Assembly (NCBI GenBank): GCA_014773175.1
Contig: VXCM01000980.1
Coordinates: 124,001-188,000 of the forward strand
Direction: 5' to 3'
DNA length: 64,000 bases
DNA from: Lucifuga dentata
Taxonomy: Eukaryota > Chordata > Actinopteri > Ophidiiformes > Bythitidae
The notes beneath the pieces are model-generated. The model was not told the origin of the DNA, did no database searches, and saw only the letters and a program-made list of their open reading frames with translations. The position numbers and the translations under genes were made by a program. Each line of letters opens with the position of its first letter. Position 1 is the first letter of the stretch. Below, in pieces: positions 49,612-60,432 of the stretch.

Positions 49612-51308
49612 CTGGGGGCTACATAATCACACATGGAAAACTACAGGAATATAGGGGTTAACACACTTGGATAGATGAATAGCTTGAGTATATGAAAAAT
49701 AATATGTAGTAGTATAGAATATATAAATACCGTATAATATGCAGTACATTCACTTTAATTCTCACAGTAGCAAACGACTCCTTTGTACTCTTGAATTCAG
49801 AGACATTAAAAACCAGGGAAACCATGCTCTTCAGCCTAAAGGCTCTAGAGAAAAACAGCCACTCTGAACGGCCGTCCACCGCTCTGTGTTGATGCACCAT
49901 TTTCTCCTTGTCAGCTTCTATGTTGGGATGCATCTGGTGACACCCATTCCCCTCTCATGTTACCCTGAGGGACAGTTTGATTTACTGTCTCTGTGGCATG
50001 CCCTCTTTGAAGGGTAAATTACGGCAATTTGGAAATCGTATTGCAAACCGACCACATTTCTCCGTAAGATTTATTTAAAAAAAAATCTATAAATAATCAA
50101 TATAAAGTCGATGTATAGAAATCACTCTTCGCTTGTTTAAAATTTATGTTTCTGTCCGCAAGAGTCAAAAGTTCTAGATTTTAATAGGGTTTAGTCATGC
50201 TAAGGAGGAGCTTCATCAGCATAACGGTCACGGTGATGGTATTTGGAAGCCGCTGATGAATGTTTTCATAACTATATACCTCAGGCATTTTTTTTTTTTT
50301 TCACAGTGACCTATGTTCTTTGGAGATCTCCACAAGCAAACACTATCAGGACAGATTACACGGCTAATAACAGCCTGCAGATGAGTGATCACTGGAGGCT
50401 ACATAGGGGCAGCGGCTGTGATCTTGTCCCAGATCCAGCTCTTCTGGGAGTTTGACGGGGGGAAGCAATAAGGCCACTGCTGCCACCAGCTGCAGGCTTG
50501 CTTTTATTTTGATTAAAACAAACACACACCACCAAGGAACCGGCTCTGTTTGCTGCTGATTTCTGTGTCTAGAGGGACCTCTGCCACTCAGGCGGCTACT
50601 GAGGCTCAAAGACACGAGTGCTGCAGGGAAAAGGGGGGAAGAGGTCAGCCTGTGGCCACATGTGGGATTGGAATTGTCATTGCGTTTAATGTCACCTATG
50701 AAGCGTCATTCAGTATTTGAATAATAAGTGTTGACAAAGCCTTGAAGCCTATAGATGTCCTTGTCACTTTATATAGATGTATACACAGTGACACACTGCA
50801 ACGCCTGAATACTTATCTGCTTAATTCTTCCTTGTGGGCAAGTATATAATTGTAGAAATGAAATATTTGTATTATTTCTACAGCTGCCACAATAAATTTT
50901 GTATGACTGTAATTGTATTGGATGCTGAATTAAGAAGTCTGTAGCAAGTGTATCCGGATAAAGTGCTTTGTGATGTTCCATGTGGAATTTAGTTATTACT
51001 TTGAAGAAAATTACTATTTTGAATCGGCATCATTTTGAGGCATGATATGTCAGTCTCAACCCTCAAGCATTTTTGCAATAATTACTTCAAAATGCCACAG
51101 ATGAAGAGGTGGAATGAGTATTATGGTTAAAAAAAATTACATTTTAGAAGCCACATGGCACACAGCAATTAAACTAGTTCAAGTAAAATAGATTGCTTAC
51201 AAACAAATTAAGTCCATAAGAACTATGATGTATGATATGATGTACACAATGAGTAACATGAGTATTATGATCATGATATTACTAATATTGTATTTTTGTC
51301 CCACACAG

Positions 51309-51453
51309 CATCAGCTCCTGTCTTTATCCCAAATCCCGTACGGGTCATCGCCACACTTGGAAAAGATGTATCACTAGAATGCAAACCCAGAGCGTCGCCG
51401 AAACCTCGGATAACATGGAGGAGAGAAGACAGAAGGATACAGCCAAGTAAAAG
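51309..51453 (+). CDS. cntn5: Contactin-5 exon: Ig5, first half
   Basis: The 145-nt exon follows TTTTTGTCCCACACAG. It encodes SAPVFIPNPVRVIATLGKD, then VSLECKPRASPKPRITWRRE with the first Ig5 cysteine and core Trp. The PRASPKP text is closer to the contactin-4 version than to human contactin-5 (PQGSPKP, from memory), though the flanking exons are contactin-5-like. Donor AG|GTGAAG, phase 2. A 70-bp duplicated junction starts 32 bp downstream. Confidence 0.95.
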
Positions 51454-51484
51454 GTGAAGTAGCTCTTCAAAAGCACCACACTAC

Positions 51485-51625
51485 ACTCTTAAAGAACACC
51501 GGGGAGGGGGTTGGGGTGTTATCGTAGTAACAACATCTCTTTCGAGGCAAGCTCNACTCTTAAAGAACGCCGGGGAGGGGGTTGGGGTGTTATCGTAGTA
51601 ACAACATCTCTTTCGAGGCAAGCTC
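51485..51625. other. Single-N junction with 70-bp duplicate differing by one base
   Basis: Copies at 51485-51554 and 51556-51625 flank the N at 51555. They differ at one position (AACACCGG versus AACGCCGG), which may be a heterozygous site carried by two contig ends. The first copy starts 32 bp after the first Ig5 exon. Confidence 0.8.
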
Positions 51626-51654
51626 TAAAAGAGGCCAGTAACTTGCATTTACAA

Positions 51655-51745
51655 ATGAGAGAACGTGGTTGTGTGAAGCTATTTATCCTTAACGACATGT
51701 TAGGTCCAGTGCTGTTTTTTATGAATTACCCCCATTGTCTTTGCA
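51655..51745 (+). repeat. Dispersed repeat, weak third copy
   Basis: GAGAACGTGGTTGTGTGAAG and TTTTTTATGAATTACCCCC resemble the TGGTTGCGTGA and TGTTTTATGAA blocks at 834-905 and 41728-41795. Similarity is partial. Confidence 0.35.
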
Positions 51746-52167
51746 GGATGGCTCTTTTACAGTTTTACAGTTCTGTGTTACAAATAGTATGAGAATTTTT
51801 TTTCCTTTGCACAGTTTACAGAATGGACGATTGCGATGGGAAGCTAATTGCCCTTTAAAATATGCATGAAATCATGAAAGTTCATCTGCCTCGATGTGTT
51901 TCTATAATTTTTCACTATAGTTTCGTAGTGTTATCGTTCCAGCTCAGGCCCTTGAGGAATTGTGTGCACGTCTTGTTTTAACACATCACAGTTTCATTAC
52001 TGTAACTGAAATAAAGTGTCACTCCTAAAATAAAACACCTTAGGTAGTGACAAAGCTCTGGAGACTCATCCTCCATCCAGCCTCCTTCTCAGGGACACTG
52101 ACAATTTAGACCGCACAATTGCATTTGGAATTCACATGCAGTTTGATGCATCATCTTTTATGAGAAA

Positions 52168-52169
<2 letters not shown>

Positions 52170-52201
<32 letters not shown>
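52170..52201. repeat. (CT)n microsatellite
   Basis: About 15 CT units. Confidence 0.9.
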
Positions 52202-52203
<2 letters not shown>

Positions 52204-55200
52204 GCACCTAGAGGGGGTTGAGCGCAGCAATGGTGCATCAATCAAACTGAGCGACAGCATTGAAATTATCAGCCGCCGCTGAGCATCCCAAGTTCTGAGG
52301 CAGAGAACAGGACCTTTGTTTATCAGCTGGGATCCAGCAGGCTGTTCAACTGCACAGTAGCAAGGGCAGCCAGCTGATAATCAGGTCCTCAGAAATGGCA
52401 AACAGGTGGATGGAGCGTTCAGGAATTAGCTTAACATGGGAATTTTAGAGATGAGATCTGCGGAGTAATTTATTTTCCATTAAAAGAAAAAAGCTCTTCA
52501 TTGGGGATGTTGGATGTCTACTTTCTATAAATGAGCTGGCTTGAGTAGAACTGATGGATGGCGACAGGTTAGCAAGAAAGTTGTCCTAAAATGTTGATTA
52601 ATGGCTGCGGCTTGTCGGGATTCGATAAAGAGTTTGAGATATTTATCAAACCCTTGCAAATCTGTTTTTCGGTGTTGTTGGCAGATACCATGGGAAGATT
52701 CATGCCTGTTTAATAACTTGATCTTGTTTTAATCCAGCTTTGGATAAAATCTTGTTTTAAGAGGAAAAAGAAGGCTGTTCATAAATATCTTGACAGAGCA
52801 GTTAGTTAATCTTTTCCCTCAAAGCAATTTATCATTCATTATTAAGTACTGCTTTGGTTCTTGATCATCGGAGAGTTTTAGGATGCTTGCTGCAAGTTAT
52901 CAGTACTGTAGTTGAATAAGTAACTGCATAAACTGCATAGCAGAGTGTGTTTAAGGGAGATCAGCCTTATAAACCATGATCCCTATCTGAAAATAAAATA
53001 AACACTCATAGCCCTGCATGTTCAGGTCCTTGCCATGGTGACTTCTGCAAAGATTTTCTGACATTACCTATAGTAAAGTAAGGAGTTCAAAGGAGTTTAT
53101 GGATGGAGAGGTGTTCAATTCTTGGAAGAACAGTGACTGAATCGAAACAGCTTTACGTTTATCTGCCATTGACAGCTGTGCTGACTTAATGAAGGTTTGT
53201 AATTAACATGGATTTCCGCTAATGTTCAGGGCTTTTGTCTCTTAAATAGAAAGTATTAATCCCATTAGTCCAAAAGCATGTGGCAGACTCACTGAAACAC
53301 CAAAGCCTCGATTTTTTTAAAGTCGGAAAAAAAGCACAAAGTTTGGCTTTTTTTTTTTTTTACNTTTTTTTTTTTTTTAACATTATGAAATCCTAAAAAA
53401 TGTTTTATATGTAAAGAATGACTATTGTATTCAGTGCTGGTTTGCTTGATTTCCCCCTCAGAAACCTATAAAAAGTGACTCTAAATGCTATAGGTTGCAG
53501 TGATCCTCTAATGTTTCCTTTACATTTCCGAAGGTTGAATTGATTTGCATATTTTGTATACCCAGCAGTCCCCAACTTGTCCTTTCTGCCTCAGTGTCCT
53601 TGTCGGATGTGGATTTCTTCCCTAATTTGAAAAATGTCTCCTGGCTGCAGATTGCCTCTGAATTGTCTTATGTGTGACAAGATTTTGTCACGCCTTTGTG
53701 AGTTTCTCTTTGCCAATTTCAATCACCTTGCCCATGATGAGGGAGCTTAGCATTGTAAATAGAAATGCCAAACAGTGTGAATGAAATTAAAAGATGAAAA
53801 TACATCACACCCCTCCCCATCATTCACATTGTTTAACTTAGGAAGAAATTGATTTTCTAATATAGAATAACTTAATAAATATTATTCCTCACCTGTGTAG
53901 TCTAAGTTCAAATAAAAGTATGAAAATAGATCTTTATATTTAAAAAAAAGGAGTTGACATTGGACACTGAGGCCAGAACATTGACTCAACATGATTCACG
54001 TTGCTGTATTTCCACTTGATCCCCACTCTATAGCCATCTGCTCACACACCTGCTTGCTGTGCTTTAGAATCCACTGAAATCCTATTTGTTACCTGATATC
54101 AAGCACTTAATTCTGCAGCTGTTATTGACAAGTCAGAGTGAAAATTTAACATCACGAGTGTCCTTGAGCTGAATAAGGTTTGGTGCTTATCACAGTAGTA
54201 TTAGAGCTGTTTTTCCTTTTTATGACTTGTTTTTTTGAGTAGGTTAGCTCGCTCTTTGCATATCTTGCAGCTTTTCTTTAAATTTATTGAATAGGAATAT
54301 TTAAGGTTTGTCAGATGGATTCATAAGCACCATGCAAGATGGTTGCACCATTTTTTTTTCTTGTCGATCCTTCAGGGACAACAAGTTATAACAATTATTT
54401 TTAAACATTTCGCCAAATTTATTCCTAAAAGTTGCCTTTAAAGGGGACAAATAACACAGATATCCATGTTCTTATGTTTAAAAAATAGATTGATCCACTT
54501 CTACCCTACCTTAAAAAAATACATAAATCAAAGAAACACATCTATCTACCCTACCCTGCAAACATACAGGCTTTTTAAGGCATTCTTCCTTAAAAGCTAT
54601 TTGTTCTGATTGGCCAGCCTGCAACATGGTGGATGTTGGCCAAACGAAACTCGTTCACTAGCCTTTGTCTGTGTTTAACCAGATGTGTTACATGTTGGTG
54701 TGAATGTGTCACGGAAGCATGAACATAATAAAAAGCATCACGTCCCCTTTATTAAAGTTAAAATTATGGTTATTCAATGGCAGTCCTCTTCGCAAAGCAT
54801 TAGGACTAGAACAGAATCACTATAACCGAAGTGAAAGTCAGAAAATCACCGTTTCTTTGATTTTGACATCAATACTTTGGTGTCAGATGTTTGTTTTCCT
54901 TCTATTGAATATTTGTTGCCCACTAACTTAATCTGTATCATTACTAATACCATCTGTGCTTTAATCTTCTCCCAGATAGGGCCACCTAATGGTATCTCTA
55001 AATCAGTTTCATTAAGGCATTTAAATCGTCGATTGATTTTAACTGGGAAAAGGATTTATGTTGATGTTCCCTCGTTGAAGGTTACACAACAAATAACACA
55101 AACACTGTTCTTGGCTTGGTTTCCCATCCCAGAGTCCCCTGAGCCTTTTTGTGAAAGAAGCAACATAGACAAAATCAAAACTTCACATTATTTTATATTC

Positions 55201-55395
55201 CCCAGTGGAATCAGTGGATGTTTGTTTGCCAAGTTTGAGCCATTCTGTTTAACATTTTCCCTACAGTTCCTGGTGAATATTCCTACTCATGTAACCCTAC
55301 ACATCCATAAACATACAGTATAACCTAACGCCTAAACTTGTATTGCAACTGCTCATATACTGTAGCAGTATTGATTTTTGTGTCCTTTCTCACAG

Positions 55396-55523
55396 GATTA
55401 TGTTGTTACGGAACAACACTCTGAGAATTGTTAACTCCAGCCGAGCAGATGAGGGGAACTATGTGTGCCGGGCAGAGAATCACTTTGGCTCGGCAGAGAT
55501 GACTGCCATGCTGTGGGTAAAAG
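55396..55523 (+). CDS. cntn5: Contactin-5 exon: Ig5, second half
   Basis: The 128-nt exon follows TGTCCTTTCTCACAG and completes an Arg codon. It encodes [35 protein letters not shown] with the second Ig5 cysteine, and ends LWVK. NNT and NSS are candidate N-glycosylation sequons. Donor G|GTAAGC, phase 1, leading through a 388-bp intron to Ig6. The FGSAE motif matches contactin-5 rather than the FGKAN-type text of contactin-4 (from memory). Confidence 0.96.
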
Positions 55524-55911
55524 GTAAGCGATGCCCTGGGGGGCTTTATTTTCTGCCAAATTAGCACAAGTCGGCCACCAGTAAACAGTCCCCAATGTCA
55601 TTTTTCCTCCCACCTTTGCCTGAGAGACAGGAAATTTATTGTGCTTGCTCAACCGTGAACTAAGGGCTTTCTCATTCAGGAATCATATTACAAGGGCACA
55701 CTTTAACAGTGTAAAGGGAAGGCTCACAGTTACACTTGCACAGTCCAGATCAAACCTATAGCGGTTACATGACAAAGGTGAGTGTTTTTGCCAGCGTTAG
55801 GGTCGATCGTCATCATAATTTGGCCATCGGTAAAGTCACGGCCCAATGCAGCTGCTTGACGCAAGCTTTGAGTTGGCCTGAGGTGACAGTGCAGCAGCTT
55901 TGTGTTTTCAG
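55524..55911. other. Short cntn5 intron between Ig5 and Ig6
   Basis: This 388-bp phase-1 intron is unusually GC-rich for the window and open on both strands in places. No feature other than splice sites was recognised. Confidence 0.8.
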
Positions 55912-56087
55912 AGGCCATGCGTGTGGAGCTTAGCCCCAGCAGAGTGGAAGTGACCGTGGGGGAGAGCGTGGTGCTGAGCTGCAAGGCGACGCACGACATG
56001 TCGCTGGACGTGGCTTTCCAGTGGTTCTTCAACCAGAAGCCAATCAACTTTCAGCAGGACGGCGGCCACTTTGAATATATCCAAACA
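55912..56087 (+). CDS. cntn5: Contactin-5 exon: Ig6, first half
   Basis: The 176-nt exon follows GCTTTGTGTTTTCAG. It encodes AMRVELSPSRVEVTVGES, VVLSCKATHDMSLDVAFQWF with the first Ig6 cysteine and core Trp, and GGHFEYIQT at the end. The donor is ACA|GTAAGA in phase 0. A long (TCTA)n/(GTCT)n array begins only 32 bp beyond this donor. GC content is higher than in most other exons here. Confidence 0.96.
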
Positions 56088-56119
56088 GTAAGAGCAAGAG
56101 TAAGAACAAAGATTAAGTG

Positions 56120-56170
<51 letters not shown>

Positions 56171-56224
56171 GTCTGTCTGTCTGTCTGTCTGTCTTATCTG
56201 TCTGTCTGTCTGTCTGTCTATCTA
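56120..56224. repeat. Compound tetranucleotide array (TCTA)n(GTCT)n
   Basis: About 12 TCTA units are followed by about 12 GTCT units, interrupted once by TTATCT. The array starts 32 bp after the donor of the first Ig6 exon. Confidence 0.92.
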
Positions 56225-57258
56225 GTTAGCTTACTAGCTAATTAGCTGTCCCAGTTACTTGTCTGTCTCAATACGTGTTTATTTATCTCGAGTATAGTTT
56301 ACTGTACATTTGTACAAGTTTAAATCATATATCATGTTATACATTTACATGTTACATGTTTATCTCAGGTTTAAAATATTATTTACTAAAAAAAAAAATA
56401 AATAAAAATATAATTTACCTGTCTTAATTTTAATTGAATGGTCAGCTTACCCAAACTGGTGAATCTTGTGGAAAGGCCCTTTTTGTCTTCTCAGATGCTG
56501 CTTCATGCTTTCTCATTTTAGGATACTGCTCATCACTACAGACCACTTGTTAAACTTGAATCAGTGCAGCTAAAGGTCAAACAACCTGAGGTGTAATCAG
56601 AACCTGCACTGAATTACACATCCGTGTTTATCAGAATCTACACAAGGGGACAGATAAGCTACGAGCGTGTTAACTCTCCTCTATAATTGCCCCTTTTGAA
56701 ACAGCAGTACTGCACCAGGTGTGATGTTCTTCTCTCTCTGCACCAAAAACCTTTGCGGGCTATATTCCAGGACAGCTTCTTGACATTTTTATTGTGGGTG
56801 AATTGCACTTATGAAACTGAATCTTTATGTGAAGATGAAAACACTTGTAGAGGCTGGCTCATGTTGCTTTTGTAAGGATTGAAAGAGTCAGCCATCACTT
56901 TCAAATGAGTAATAGGAAGGAAAAAACACCGAACTTGAATTTACAGAAATTATAGTAAAGATGATTCATAAAAATGACAGTTTCTTCTTAATGCAAATTT
57001 TTACTATGTTACACCTGTAATTTCCTATAGTATGCTCACTCTAAATTAGGGCTGGGCGATAAATCAATTTAATCGATTAACGCAATTTTATGTTTTGGCA
57101 CGCTGTGTAAAATGGCTGAATCGCCAATTTTTATTTTTTATTTTTTTCAAAACAAAAAAACAAAGTGTCTAACTATTTTTACAGTTTTTCTCAGTCGCTT
57201 TGGTACTTTCTCAGATCATCCTTAACATTTTCAAAACATTAAGTGCATTGCTCGAAAC

Positions 57259-57385
57259 AATTCATACAAACAGCACCACACAATGCATTACCTGCAAAAG
57301 CCCGTAACTTGCTCAAAATTCNAATTCATACAAACAGCACCACACAATGCATTACCTGCAAAAGCCCGTAACTTGCTCAAAATTC
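57259..57385. other. Single-N junction with 63-bp flanking duplicate
   Basis: Copies at 57259-57321 and 57323-57385 flank the N at 57322, inside the nested DDE transposon. Confidence 0.85.
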
Positions 57386-57792
57386 TTAATTCATCTCTCA
57401 AAAGTAAATCTTTGTCAGTGAACATTTCAGAGCATCAGAATGACAAGTCCTTGTGTCATTGTTTACAAACAAGCTAGTCAAAATGCTTAGTCATGCTGTC
57501 AATGTAACAGTGTACTCTGTAAATATTTTCTGATGTAAACTATGGCTAAGGTTTTGATGACAATGATTGAAAATGCACAAGGCTGCACTTTTCCTGTATG
57601 GCATATATGAATTTCAACAGTACAAAGTGACACATTACTGTATGTGTTGATTGCAAGAGATTGGACAAGATTCCCATTTACGCCTTTACTGTTTGTACTG
57701 TAATTTGACAGACCATGTTATTACAGTGCAGAAAAGAAAAAGCAGCACTGCATATCACAAAGGAAAAAAATACAAAATTAGAAATGTAAACA

Positions 57793-57915
57793 CAGGAAAC
57801 ACCATGTACATGCATACATGCAGTGCTGTATGGGGAATTACAGTGCAGTCTTTNCAGGAAACACCATGTACATGCATACATGCAGTGCTGTATGGGGAAT
57901 TACAGTGCAGTCTTT
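57793..57915. other. Single-N junction with 61-bp flanking duplicate
   Basis: Copies at 57793-57853 and 57855-57915 flank the N at 57854, inside the nested DDE transposon. Confidence 0.85.
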
Positions 57916-58316
57916 CTGCACCTCCTGATGTTCCTGTCTGTCAGGCCACAGATTCTCATCCATATCACAGCGGATATCTTCCCTTGCAATGCAGCGCAGA
58001 AAGAGTCTTTTGGAATGTCTTATCCAGCCTCTGCAGGCGTCTGCTGTGATGTCCTCACATGCTGCATCCATGGCAGCCAGCAGGTCATCTGAGTATGTGG
58101 CTGGCCATCATAAACCTTCCACCTCCATGCTGAGTAGAACTCCTCAGTTGGGTTAAGGAATGGGGAATAGGGTGGGAGGAATTCCATCGTCATCCTGTGG
58201 TGGGTCACAAAACACTGCCTGATGGTGTTTGAGTGATGGAAACTCACATTATCCCAAATTACCACATACTTTGGTAAATCATCTCTGATCATTGGTTGAT
58301 CTAACACTTCACACAT
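57880..58316 (-). pseudogene. DDE_3-type transposase remnant
   Basis: Reading on the - strand from 58316, the frame includes YVVIWDNVSFHHSN, with the second catalytic Asp in the DN motif, and LPPYSPFLNPTEEFYSAWRW, with the catalytic Glu. This is the signature of DDE superfamily endonucleases of the IS630/Tc1/mariner group. A frameshift near 58075-58090 moves the reading to another frame, which continues DAACEDITADACRGWIRHSK and CIAREDIRCDMDENLWPD. The N-terminal DNA-binding part and first catalytic Asp are not evident. It is a host-genome transposon relic, not a cellular gene. Confidence 0.75.
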
Positions 58317-58849
58317 TCCCCTTAGGACACGTTTACAAAAAAAATCTAATAGAAATGTATATAAAATATGCTTGACAAATTATGACAACTGGTTCAACGA
58401 TTTTGCATGTAATGACTTACGCGATGAACTAATGCCTGTATGTTTTGGGGAGTAAGACTATCCAACAGAGAACCAGTATAGCACATTCTGAGCAACATGA
58501 CATGAGCAATTGATAATGTAGTAAACAGCGGACAATTGTACATACTCATTAGCATGAATGTGCCAAAGCATTTGCAATTTGTTCAAAAGAATGAGAAATT
58601 GCTTTTATGATGTGCACAAGTAACAAGATGATGTGGAGGTTGAACAAGTAGTTTTGAGAATTTCAATTCTGATATGAGAAATGTGCCAAAGCAACTGAGA
58701 AAAACTAACAGGAAATCTGGCAGTGGGTCTGTCCCTGTCAAACAAGCCCGTCCATCACGTTCCTTGATAGCACGCCTACGAAGCTTTCAGCAGGTCAACC
58801 TGCTGTCAAGGCGTACTGGTAAGAAACACTTCCACTGAAGATGAGCTCG

Positions 58850-59230
58850 TTTCTAAGGATGGAAATGTCACTTCAAAGAGGTTCGGTTTTGCACTTCACG
58901 GTGTCGAGCAAACCAACTGGATCTATAAAGTTTGTAGGAGTTGCAGCTAATAAAAGTAGCAGCGCTACAAATTTATTTCAGCAGCTGCAACAGAAACACG
59001 CAGCTGAGTGGCAGCAGTGCAGCACTACGAAATGCAGATCTGCATTCGCAAAGTGCCAGCAAAAAAGCAAATGACGTTAGCTGCATCATTTTCCAGTGTC
59101 ATGGCATCTGATCAGAGGGTCTTCAGTATGGTGGAATATTCTAACATGCCAGGGCCTCAAGCCAGAGGCAGCAGACAAGCTGGTGTTCCTCACATGGAAC
59201 CTGGACATCACTGTAAAAACCATTTATTTT
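58850..59230 (+). pseudogene. hAT transposase remnants: BED-finger part and C-terminal part
   Basis: The first piece reads ATNLFQQLQQKHAAEW (near 58960-59010), like the H-x(3-5)-H end of a BED zinc finger in hAT transposases; the Cys pair of a full finger is not clear. The second piece contains DQRVFSM and, after a frame change, KPEAADKLVFLTWNLDIT near 59160-59215, like the hAT C-terminal dimerisation region. The catalytic core between them is absent, so the gene is an internal deletion relic. Confidence 0.7.
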
Positions 59231-60311
59231 AAAAGTTTTTTGTTTTTTTTTAGAATGTCCTACAGTTTCACTTAAAAGTATCATTATTTGTTTTTATTAT
59301 CATAAGTAAGAAAATACTTAATTGAATTATGCTTTGTTTTTTTTTTTTTGTTTTTTTTGTTTTGTTTTTTTGTTTTGTTATCATTTTTTTTTTTGATTTA
59401 GAGAAAAACAAGAAAAATCAAGATTAAAATAGAGAATCATCCATAATGTGGAAAAAAAAATTGAGATTATATTTTTAGGACATATCGCCCAGCCCTATTC
59501 TGAATAATGTTGGGTTTCAATGCTAAACCCACTGAGAATTAACACCCAGTGCAGCTTTTAGTTACTTTTAGCAGACTTTTGGTTTTCCTGCCTGCACATC
59601 GACTGTATGGTTGAGTCTCACAGCTCTCGCCAACCCCCACATGCACAGCTTTCTGTCAGTCTTTCTGTCCCTAGTGGTCCAAAATCTCTTAAGGCAGCTT
59701 CAGATTTAATCAGTTGTGCTATGATGTGAGTCAGCATATGAGTCTTGGGCCAAGTATGCAAACTGCTGTTTCTCTGGCTCAGCCATGAGAGTATCAGTTC
59801 AGCTATTTTGTTCTTGATCTATTTGTATTTCTACAAAGCAAAATCTAATATTCCCCTCTCCATAATAAAAAAAAAAAAAAGAATCAACATTGCTTAAAGC
59901 ATATAATAAAGGCTTGTTGCTGCCGTTGTTCCTTTAACAACAGTGGGTCACATCTGTCCTGATGTGTCCGCTGCTCCAGAGAGAAATATATTTGCAGTGA
60001 CAATCCTTTACAGGCATAAAAGATTCCTGGCTGTTGCATGGTTTGTAATTTTAATCAGGTTTCGTGCTAAACAGCTGCCTGTAGACCTTGAATTATTCCT
60101 AGTCTTGCCTCAGGCATTTCTCATTTCAGCAGAGAGAAAGCACCGTTCGCTGAAGAACGTAGCAGCAAGCAGTCACCTGAATTAAACAGGAATCTTTCAA
60201 GCCACATGAGCCTCTACAAGATATAAAGGAATCACACTTTTTTTTGTGTGTGAAGCACATTTAGGGTAAATTCCTAACTTTAAAAAAATTCCCTTTCCTT
60301 TCTAAATGCAG

Positions 60312-60432
60312 CAGTCTTCGACAGTGGATCTCATGATTAGGAGCATTTTGTTGAAGCACGCGGGGAAGTATGGTTGCCGGGCCCAAACCAGCGCTGACAC
60401 TGTATTTACAGAGGCTGAACTTCTTGTTAGAG
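60312..60432 (+). CDS. cntn5: Contactin-5 exon: Ig6, second half
   Basis: The exon is 121 nt if it starts at 60312. It encodes [32 protein letters not shown] with the second Ig6 cysteine, and EAELLVRG into the FN1 linker. The acceptor is a tandem NAGNAG (GCAGCAG): use of the second AG would start at 60315 and drop one Gln without shifting frame. I chose the first AG because mammalian contactin-5 has a longer segment here (AQASSADLM, from memory). Donor G|GTGAGA, phase 1. Confidence 0.95.

Larger units (their letters stand above)
47714..51308. other. cntn5 intron between Ig4 and Ig5
   Basis: This 3595-bp phase-1 intron contains a possible dispersed repeat (48281-48420), a (TG)n tract and a (GA)n tract at 48462-48525, and a 63-bp duplicated junction around the N at 49548. 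No additional exon was recognised. Confidence 0.75.
51454..55395. other. cntn5 intron inside Ig5
   Basis: This 3942-bp phase-2 intron contains the duplicated junction at 51485-51625, a third weak copy of the 748 repeat (51655-51745), a (CT)n tract (52170-52201) and a poly-T run around the N at 53364. A 148-codon frame at 54877-55323 lacks recognisable domains. Nothing else distinctive was seen. Confidence 0.75.
57183..58706 (-). mobile_element. Nested DDE (IS630/Tc1-like) transposon
   Basis: Inverted repeats bound the element: AGTTTTTCTCAGTCGCTTTG at the left and, as reverse complement of the right end, AGTTTTTCTCAGTTGCTTTG. It sits inside the hAT remnant and carries a degraded transposase on the - strand. 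Two single-N junctions (57322, 57854) duplicate 63 and 61 bp, so the true length is nearer 1.4 kb. No clear TA target duplication was seen. Confidence 0.75.
57047..59497 (+). mobile_element. hAT transposon remnant interrupted by a DDE transposon
   Basis: The left end TAGGGCTGGGCGAT and the right end ATCGCCCAGCCCTA are perfect 14-bp inverted repeats. Candidate 8-bp target duplications CTCTAAAT (57039-57046) and TTCTGAAT (59498-59505) match at 6 of 8. The interior retains hAT transposase pieces at 58850-59230, and a second transposon occupies 57183-58706. Without that insert the element is only about 0.9 kb, so it is internally deleted. Confidence 0.8.
56088..60311. other. cntn5 intron inside Ig6
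   Basis: This 4224-bp phase-0 intron is mostly repeats: the tetranucleotide array at 56120-56224 and the hAT element with its nested DDE transposon at 57047-59497. Poly-T and TTTTG runs lie at 59332-59395. The stretch from 59500 to 60311 shows nothing distinctive apart from an 80-codon frame at 59943-60185 that is not recognised. Confidence 0.75.

Noticed and set aside
54877..55323. 148-codon frame upstream of the second Ig5 exon
   Set aside because: Long for this AT-rich intron but lacks domains, and the cntn5 reading is complete without it.
55730..56047. 105-codon frame on the - strand opposite the first Ig6 exon
   Set aside because: It is the shadow of the GC-rich cntn5 exon on the other strand.
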